Source: Zymoseptoria tritici IPO323 (lineage: Eukaryota; Ascomycota; Dothideomycetes; Mycosphaerellales; Mycosphaerellaceae). Taken from it: a DNA stretch of 64,000 nt. Where the stretch lies: positions 1,922,001 to 1,986,000 of the forward strand of contig NC_018211.1 of assembly GCF_000219625.1 (NCBI RefSeq), given 5' to 3'. A program made the translations under genes and the position numbers. Every line of letters starts with the position of its first letter. Positions within the stretch are counted from its first letter, which is position 1. A model generated the notes under the pieces. The model saw only the letters and a list, made by a program, of their open reading frames with translations, was not told where the DNA came from and searched no databases. Shown one piece after another: positions 57,961 through 64,000 of this stretch.

Positions 57961-59881
57961 GGTGGGTGGTGTTGTGGAGTGAGTTGGATTTGAGGAGGGG
58001 TATGGCGGAGGTTACTCGAGGTGGGTGTCGATTCGAGGTCGAGGGTTGTCGAGGTTCTAGCAGCGGACCTGCGTAGAAGAGGTGGAAGGTAGTACGATTG
58101 AGGTAGAAGTAAGGTTGGCGGGGCGATCAACAGTCGTGGTAGACAGCTCTCGAAGCAAGCAAGTCAAAGAAAGTCGTCTGTCTCGTGAGAGAGAGAGAGT
58201 CTGGCCGATTCGATGCACTTCCCCTCCAGATCCTTGTCTCGATCTTGTGAAGGAGTTTCCCGGGAACAGCCCTGCTCGTATGTGCAGATGCAAAGATATG
58301 CAAGACATCAACCCAATGTTGACACCCCCACGACGTGGACAATCTCGAAGGACTGAATCGCCAAAGACGTCAAGACCTGAGTCGCTGACCATCGCAACAT
58401 CTCCAATTGGCCCTTCTGTCCAACAAAGGAGATTTTCATGGCAGCATCTCGGCAACTCCACCAACATCCCAGTCTGGCTCCCTGATTCCCCGAAAAACAA
58501 CCTGACAGATTCGGCCGCCTGTTGGCCGATCGAGTCATGTTCTAGAACGATGCGAAATTGGCATCCTTGTCGAGAAGCGTGTCGGCTGCCGGGCGTTACA
58601 CCCGCGCATCGACTCCCCTCGCGTGGGATGTTTCAAGAAAGAATTCGGAAGCGAATGGTTTGAGGATGCGTTATCGCAATCGCAGGTCAAGGAAGAGGCA
58701 CTATGATGCTGATGATGATGGCTGAAGATGCAAGGCGTCCTGACAAGGAACCCCTCAAGTCGCCCAGCACTAAAGACCGGATCGCCGGCGCAGATGTGCG
58801 TTGAAACGAAGCAGCAATTGATTCCGCTGGTGGAGTCGCCATATCCGACATGGAGGGTAAGACACCGCCCAGCAATGGCTTCCCTTTCTCTCAGCACATC
58901 GACCTGAAGGAGACGCGACAGCACCCTCACCATATCCGCGATCACTCGCAGCACGATCAAAAGCATATTGCTTGCTCGCAAGTCGAGCAAGGCTGAGCCA
59001 TCCTATCGACGTGGGCGTCATGTCGCGTGGGATGGTGATGCATTCGCTCGCGTCCTTGTCTGCGAACGATGGGCATATCGCTGCGTCTCAGCACGCCATC
59101 CTATGCCAACGATAAAGACGGGGGCTATGCGGCTAGTTCAACATCTCCGAAGAGTCAGGAAGAACACAGGCGCCCGTCGGCGAACACGCGCTGGACGCTG
59201 CGGCATCATTCGATCGACAAGTAGTCCCAGGTCTGCTCATCTACAGTGTGCGAACCACGAGCGCCAACAGGAATATGTGCGATTTCGCCTGGACGGAAGG
59301 TTTCGCACTTTTGCCGCGATGACGGCAGCCTTTTCCCTCGTCCTTCTCGAGGCCTATACGCGGAACCGAGCTAATACCTCTGTCAGGAGTGGCTCATCGC
59401 TGAAGTGCTCTGCTGAGTGTTGACACGAACGTGCAATAGCGACGTAAACGTACCCGTCCCAGACGCTGAACTGTGAATGAAAGGCATGCTGGCGATTGGC
59501 AACAAGAAGAACTTTTGCGAATGACTGTCACAGACCTGAAGGGCCTCCAACCAGCACTGTCCATCGCAGATAAGCAGTCTGGTCAATATTCTCGCCAGCA
59601 TCAGCAATCTCTATTATCCTCTCCAATCCCCCTTCGAAGAGCGTCTGGTTGCTGTCGACCAGGTCTCCAGCCGCATCGCAAACCGCACAATCAAGTCTGA
59701 ACGCCAAAAAGCACTCGACCGATGACCACATCCATCATCACCATCAACCCCGTGCTCAATCCTCATCGCTCTCCAACCCCATCTCCACCACTCTCTCACG
59801 CCCACCCGTTTCCATCTCCATCTCCACCAGGACCCTTTCACAACCCCCCTCCACCTCATGCCCATCTCACACGCCCCCATT
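57961..59881. other. Intergenic region, no gene seen
   Basis: This 1.9-kb stretch is upstream of Rheb and downstream of the proline-rich hypothetical gene. Frames at 58082-58663 (plus) and 58535-58990 (minus) overlap each other and lack features. The portion 59720-59880 is extremely C-rich on the plus strand. I cannot support a gene. Confidence 0.4.
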
Positions 59882-60796
59882 CTACACCTCCTCAACCCCT
59901 TCCCCCCTCGGCCCAACCTCCCAAAATCCCCACCCCATCTCCCCATACTCCCCCCCAAACAACCCCACCCCAAACTCTCCCCTCTCACACCACGCCCCAA
60001 AAACCTCCCCCTGCACCTCCCTCAACGCCCCCCACCCCTCCACCCACCCCATCCTCTCCCTCTCCTCATCCCTCCACCCCCCTCTCCCCGCACCCCTCAT
60101 CGCGGTAGTCCTCTCCCCCACCGCCCACGAATTCTCGTACAACCAAGCCAACACCGCGTCCCGATGGATCAGCCAGACGTAATCTTTCTCCAAGTGCGAA
60201 TTCTGAGCGGCGGAGCAGACGGAGGTGCATTTTTCGGAGAGGAAGTAGGAGAGGAAGTGGTGTCGGTCGGGGGTGGAGAGGCCGGAGAGGCGGGAGTGAA
60301 GGTAGGGGAGCCAGTGGGTTGTTATGTAGGATGCGTAGCCGCGGCGGTTGGGTTGGGTGAAGGGGAGGTAGTGGGGTTTGGGGAGGCGTTTGGGGCAGCG
60401 GTGGAGGGGGTAGCCGAAGGGTTCGGGTCGAGCGGGTTCGGCGAGGAGGAGGGCTGGGCTGGGTGGTTGAGTGGAGTCATTCGGTGATGAGCTGGGTGGG
60501 TTGAAGGAGCCCTCCTCCTCCTCCTCCTCCTCCCCTGGTGGTGAGATTGCAGTGGGTGGTTCAAGGGCCCTCTTCTTTGAAGCCAAGCCGACGTGGCGCA
60601 GACTGCGACGTAGGAAGGAGCGGAGGGAGGCAGTGGAGAACTTTCTCTTCTTCTTCGGTCTGGGATTGCTGCTTGCACCGGATCTGGTCGTTCGGGTGGG
60701 TGTGGAGGGGGTGTTCGCGTGAACGCGAGCCAGAGGGGGAAAGGAGGTTCTTTCGTTCGGGTCGTCGAGGGTTGGGGATTGTGGAGAGTCTGCCAT
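59882..60796 (-). CDS. Hypothetical 304-residue fungal protein
   Basis: The start is the ATG at 60796 (MADSPQSPTLDDPNERTSFP); the open frame continues upstream to 61258 but that part is not protein-like. The N-terminal 110 residues are Ser/Pro/Thr-rich with basic patches (RPKKKRKFSTASLRSFLRRS) and a Glu run. A more conserved-looking domain follows: EPFGYPLHRCPKRLPKPHYL, RGYASYITTHWLPYLHSRLS, TPDRHHFLSYFLSEKCTSVC and KDYVWLIHRDAVLAWLYENS. A Gly/Glu-rich tail ends the protein. The order suggests a fungal-specific domain of about 150 residues with a possible nuclear signal. I do not recognise it. Confidence 0.68.
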   Translation of the reverse strand: MADSPQSPTLDDPNERTSFPPLARVHANTPSTPTRTTRSGASSNPRPKKKRKFSTASLRSFLRRSLRHVGLASKKRALEPPTAISPPGEEEEEEEGSFNPPSSSPNDSTQPPSPALLLAEPARPEPFGYPLHRCPKRLPKPHYLPFTQPNRRGYASYITTHWLPYLHSRLSGLSTPDRHHFLSYFLSEKCTSVCSAAQNSHLEKDYVWLIHRDAVLAWLYENSWAVGERTTAMRGAGRGGWRDEERERMGWVEGWGALREVQGEVFGAWCERGEFGVGLFGGEYGEMGWGFWEVGPRGEGVEEV

Positions 60797-61959
60797 TTTT
60801 GCGGACTCTGGGTGGTACGGTGGTGTTTGTTGAGCGATGACCTTGTTTGTGGTGGCGGGTTGGGTTGCGAGAAGGTAGGGGAACACGAGGAGATGGGGGA
60901 TGGAGATATACCCCATCCATTGCCATCTTCTTCGGACATGCAGCTGGACGTACCTCTGCCAGAATATTTGGACGTACCTCATCCAGCGTAGTCGGTTCAT
61001 GGAGTCCAATCGAACGAGCCAGTGGTACGGCCCATGTTGAATCGGAGTATAGACATAGACGTCTGTGCCTGGACTCCTCCCACGAGTACATGGCGAAACT
61101 GCAGACCTTGGGTTGATGACCAACCGCCAGCACGCATTTGGTAACATAGAACCATGTCCATGGGTAATAGCTGTATGCATGACGAAGGATTCGAGGAGGA
61201 GTAGTAGGCGTGGGCTTGGATTGCCATGTGCTTCGGGAACCAGAGCCGTGGGTAACAAGTGCTAAACCCAGGGGAATGACGAAGTTTAATGGTTCCTGTT
61301 CGATGGCTGCGCTGCGAAGCTGGCGGGATTTGGTAGCTTCGACCACCGAGCCGCGCATGCCGCGTCTTTTTGACCGTCGCAGGACTATGGCAAGGGACGA
61401 CCGGATTAGAACGGATGTGGAGAGAGAGGATGTCTAAACGTGAAAAAGTCGATATTTCTGTGCCGTCGGCAGAAGTGCTCAACCACCTCACATTCGCAGT
61501 AGTGAGGTGTTCTGAAGTATCATTGTGATTGACTCAGGATACCAATGCCTCTTTACTCCCTCTCGCATTGCGTGGAACGATGTTGTGCTGAAGTGATGGC
61601 TGGGACCAATGCGAAAAAAATGCAGCCCTCGAGGCCGGTCCATCCCGCTCTGAAGCTGACAATCGCCTTTTCACTTCGCACCTGGTATCTTCCATGCCCC
61701 CGTCTAATCGTCGTCGCTCGCCGCCATGTCTGCCGAATGCTGAGCCAAATCTCTGTCAATCTTGCACCCGAGTTTCCGTCTCGAAATCGGCTCCGGCGAA
61801 GTCGAAGGCTGCACCGAGTCCCGCGCATTCTACCGCGGTCTCTTCGACAATCGTTCCTCGCTGTCATCGTCATGTCCATAACCATGGTATTTTCTTTTCC
61901 GCTGCCACATTCCTGGCGTGCCACTGCTCGTCTCGATCCTCATCACGTCTCTACACAGC
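60797..61959. other. Intergenic region, no gene seen
   Basis: This is upstream of the 304-residue gene and downstream of ELF1. Long overlapping frames here are low complexity and lack support. Confidence 0.4.
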
Positions 61960-62544
61960 TCAATCATCAGCAAAATCCGCCTCAGGATCCGCGTCGTCAT
62001 CATCAATGAACCCTTCGTCTTCCGCCGTGTACTTCTCGCCGGGAGCTAGACCTGCGCGCGCACTCGGATGGGGTTGCGGTTGGCGCATCGAGGAGCTCGG
62101 AGGAGCGGGACCGCGGGTGTCGGAGGTATCTTTGGCCACGGCGTCGCAGGCGTCGATCCAGTCTGAGTATACATCGACAGGGACAGAGAGGTCTGGAGGT
62201 GAATGTGTCAGTCGGGTATCGAGAGCGAAAGACGGGCACGGACTCACAGTTAACGCTGGTCTGGAAGTTCTGGTTGCATGCTTTGCAGGAGAGGTTGCCG
62301 ACGCCTTGCTTCTTGTCGATCTTGACGGTCACGGAGGACTCGTTGTTGCAAAAGACGCACTTGAAGGCCACGGCGAGAGCTTCGCGCTGGGATGTGTCAG
62401 TGGTGAATGAGGTGGTTTGCGCCGGCGCGTGGGAAGGGAGGAGTGTACCTTCTTCGGGCCTTGAGGCTTGGAGGAGGACTTGCGTTTACCCTGTGATAAT
62501 CAGCATTGGAAGTCGCGGAGACGTTATATCATTGCGCATACCAT
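61960..62544 (-). CDS. ELF1: Transcription elongation factor 1 (Elf1 zinc-ribbon)
   Basis: Four coding exons: 62544-62542 (only the ATG), 62490-62449, 62386-62248 and 62192-61960, giving 138 residues. The start is M then GKRKSSSKPQGPKKREALAV. The zinc ribbon FKCVFCNNESSVTVKIDKKQ, GVGNLSCKACNQNF has the CxxC...CxxC arrangement. After the third intron comes YLSVPVDVYSDWIDACDAVA, completing the conserved Elf1 domain of about 85 residues. The tail is acidic (EDEGFIDDDDADPEADFADD). Introns are 51, 62 and 55 nt, with typical donors (GTATGC, GTACAC, GTGAGT). Elf1 binds RNA polymerase II on nucleosomal templates and supports elongation and chromatin integrity. The three-nucleotide first coding exon makes the start easy to miss. 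Confidence 0.93.
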
Positions 62545-62972
62545 GTTTGCTGTATGAGATTGTTGTTGTAAGTGGTGGAAAGTTGTGTCGATGGAATTGG
62601 AGGAGGGAAAGTTATGGCAAGAGGTCGAGATGCGCCAGCGTCATTAGCGTCAAATCTTAATTTTGAGCCGCATCCAGCTCCCCTCTCCACATCGGCGAGC
62701 GCCTATCGTGTATCAGAACATTGATCAAGACACGTGCTAACCGAAACATGTGACCTCCTGTAGCGTTGATCTTCGATGCATCCACTCAAGCCGCTCTTCT
62801 TTTCTGTAACATCCAGCTCCTCTGTTCACTGATCACGATCGACTGTTTGTTCTTTGCCTCGTGGTCCGCTTTGTTTGGCATATACGTGGAATGCTTGCTT
62901 GACCTCAGCCAATCCAGGAGATAACAGAACTCAGATCCTCCTCTCCTCCTGACTGACGAGACCGCAAGAATC
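62545..62972. promoter_or_regulatory. Divergent promoter, ELF1 / URC1-like
   Basis: This 428-bp gap lies between two divergently transcribed genes. It should include both promoters and the 5' UTR part of the first ELF1 exon. No specific site is identified. Confidence 0.45.
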
Positions 62973-64000
62973 ATGGACGTCAATGCAAAGCTCGACGCCA
63001 TTCTCACCAAGCTCACTCAGCTCGAGCAAGGCCAAGCAGACCTCAAACAGAAAGATGCCGTCCTCTCCACCACAGTAGAAGCCATCAACGGCCGAGTCAA
63101 CGCCCTCGCAGGAGTCAAACTATCCAGCACCGGTATCGCTCACGATGCCTCCTATCCCAGTCCCAAATTCGGTCCCAGCAGTCCCAAACTCCCTCCTCGC
63201 GGCCACCACCAGCGAGACAGCATCAGCTCCATCGACGAGACAGCCAAGGAACCCACCAACAGCACTGCAGAAGCAACCCCAGACTCCGCTACCGCCATCC
63301 GCCGTCCAAGCGTAGCAACCTCCAAAATCATCCTCACCTCCTACCCAGGTCAATCCGGTGTCGACCCCCTCCCCATGTCCTGGGGCGCCTCCTCCCCTCA
63401 AGTTCGCGGTCCCGTAGTCGTCTCCCGCAACCCGTCCACCATCCGCCGACGCAACGCCATCGGTGCTCACGGCGGCTCCTACAGCATCTACTACGCCCTC
63501 GCCGTCGCCGCCAAACAAATCGACACGGCCCACAAACCGGACTACACCAACACCGAACCCGCCGTACACATCGGTCCTTTCCCCGCATGGTCAGACCCGA
63601 AGAAAATCGTCGCTATGGATCCTCTCGGCCACCTCGCGCCGTGGATGTTCAAGGACATCATCCGTGAGGAAGGAGTGGAGATTCGTCCGACCATCGCCAT
63701 TACGAAAGCGCACATGAAAGTCCCGGAGCTGGAAGAGAGTGTACGTCTTGGCCGGCTTGTACCAGATGGGAAAATCTGCCTCAACGAAACGGGCGAGCTG
63801 AACGTCACGAAATTCGCCGTCGAACCAGTGTGGTACCTCCCCGGCGTAGCCGAACGCTTCGGAATCGACGAGGGGACCCTCCGGCGGTCACTCTTCGAAC
63901 ACACGGGCGGTTCATACCCCGAGCTCATCACGCGGAACGACATCAAATTGTTTCTCCCTCCCATCGGCGGACTAACAGTCTACTGCTTCGGCGACCCAGA
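62973..64000 (+). CDS. URC1: URC1-like GTP cyclohydrolase II family protein (5' part)
   Basis: The open frame from ATG 62973 has no stop before the window ends; 342 codons are visible. The N-terminus is a short coiled coil (DAILTKLTQLEQGQADLKQK) followed by a Ser/Pro-rich linker to about residue 110. The conserved domain then begins: SKIILTSYPGQSGVDPLPMS, IGAHGGSYSIYYALAVAAKQ, VHIGPFPAWSDPKKIVAMDP, VEIRPTIAITKAHMKVPELE, FAVEPVWYLPGVAERFGIDE and IGGLTVYCFGDP. This is the N-terminal region of the fungal uracil-catabolism protein Urc1, which is related to GTP cyclohydrolase II; the catalytic zinc-binding part should lie beyond 64000. The pathway degrades uracil as a nitrogen source. Identity is confident at family level; the C-terminus is not visible. 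Confidence 0.88.
   Translation, partial: MDVNAKLDAILTKLTQLEQGQADLKQKDAVLSTTVEAINGRVNALAGVKLSSTGIAHDASYPSPKFGPSSPKLPPRGHHQRDSISSIDETAKEPTNSTAEATPDSATAIRRPSVATSKIILTSYPGQSGVDPLPMSWGASSPQVRGPVVVSRNPSTIRRRNAIGAHGGSYSIYYALAVAAKQIDTAHKPDYTNTEPAVHIGPFPAWSDPKKIVAMDPLGHLAPWMFKDIIREEGVEIRPTIAITKAHMKVPELEESVRLGRLVPDGKICLNETGELNVTKFAVEPVWYLPGVAERFGIDEGTLRRSLFEHTGGSYPELITRNDIKLFLPPIGGLTVYCFGDP

Noticed and set aside
61694..62410. 238-codon plus-strand frame opposite ELF1
   Set aside because: It is antisense to conserved ELF1 exons and low in complexity; no independent support.
1..64000. CRISPR arrays, bacterial operons, rRNA or tRNA genes
   Set aside because: The regular tandem repeats found (22 and 24 bp) have no unique spacers, and all genes are eukaryotic with introns. 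I could not identify any tRNA or rRNA by eye, though a covariance-model scan would be needed to exclude tRNAs.

Overview
The window looks like nuclear DNA of a filamentous ascomycete (Pezizomycotina), most likely a Dothideomycete. Genes are compact, on both strands, and cut by short introns of about 45-130 nt with GTRNGT donors, CTAAC/CTGAC-like branch sites and YAG acceptors. The gene set is fungal (Faf1, Rrp15, Urc1-type GTP cyclohydrolase, Elf1, Rheb with a CaaX end). The class is an inference from overall character; no species is claimed. About 28 protein genes are supported, roughly half of them rebuilt across introns.

Region 1 (0.4-6 kb) holds three consecutive genes for secreted proteins: a threonine-rich surface-type protein, an AstE/AspA-like metallohydrolase and an M14 zinc carboxypeptidase. 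Region 2 (6-14 kb) has housekeeping genes (AP-1 mu adaptin, mitochondrial ribosomal bL27m) and a large fungal-specific protein resembling Mpm1. Region 3 (14-19.4 kb) is accessory in character: three minus-strand F-box-like genes, a small spliced gene and a decayed cysteine-rich secreted-protein gene. A second cysteine-rich secreted gene with one premature stop lies at 10 kb.

Region 4 (19.8-41 kb) carries an M18 aminopeptidase with a triplicated helical motif in its N-terminal extension, an AIF-like oxidoreductase, a Ca3427-like periplasmic-binding-fold protein, a membrane-anchored PhoD-like phosphatase, a decayed tandem locus (32-33.4 kb), a divergent RRP15/SRP54 pair and an MFS sugar transporter.

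Region 5 (42,303-47,742) is a complete 5,440-bp Mutator-like (MULE) DNA transposon, with 54-bp perfect terminal inverted repeats and a perfect 9-bp target duplication (agggagaag). Its transposase frame of about 823 codons keeps one reading frame but has 12 internal stops, all TAA/TAG and none TGA. A second, spliced accessory frame shows the same bias. The element is peppered with a short dyad, roughly TCGTT-N3-AACGA, which occurs in coding sequence, spacers, tandem repeats and both introns of the accessory frame. This is the most unusual structure in the window.

Region 6 (47.7-52 kb) is gene-poor. Region 7 (52-64 kb) returns to housekeeping: FAF1, HIS6, a small spliced minus-strand gene, Rheb, a proline-rich hypothetical, ELF1 (whose first coding exon is only the ATG) and the 5' part of a URC1-like gene that runs off the end.
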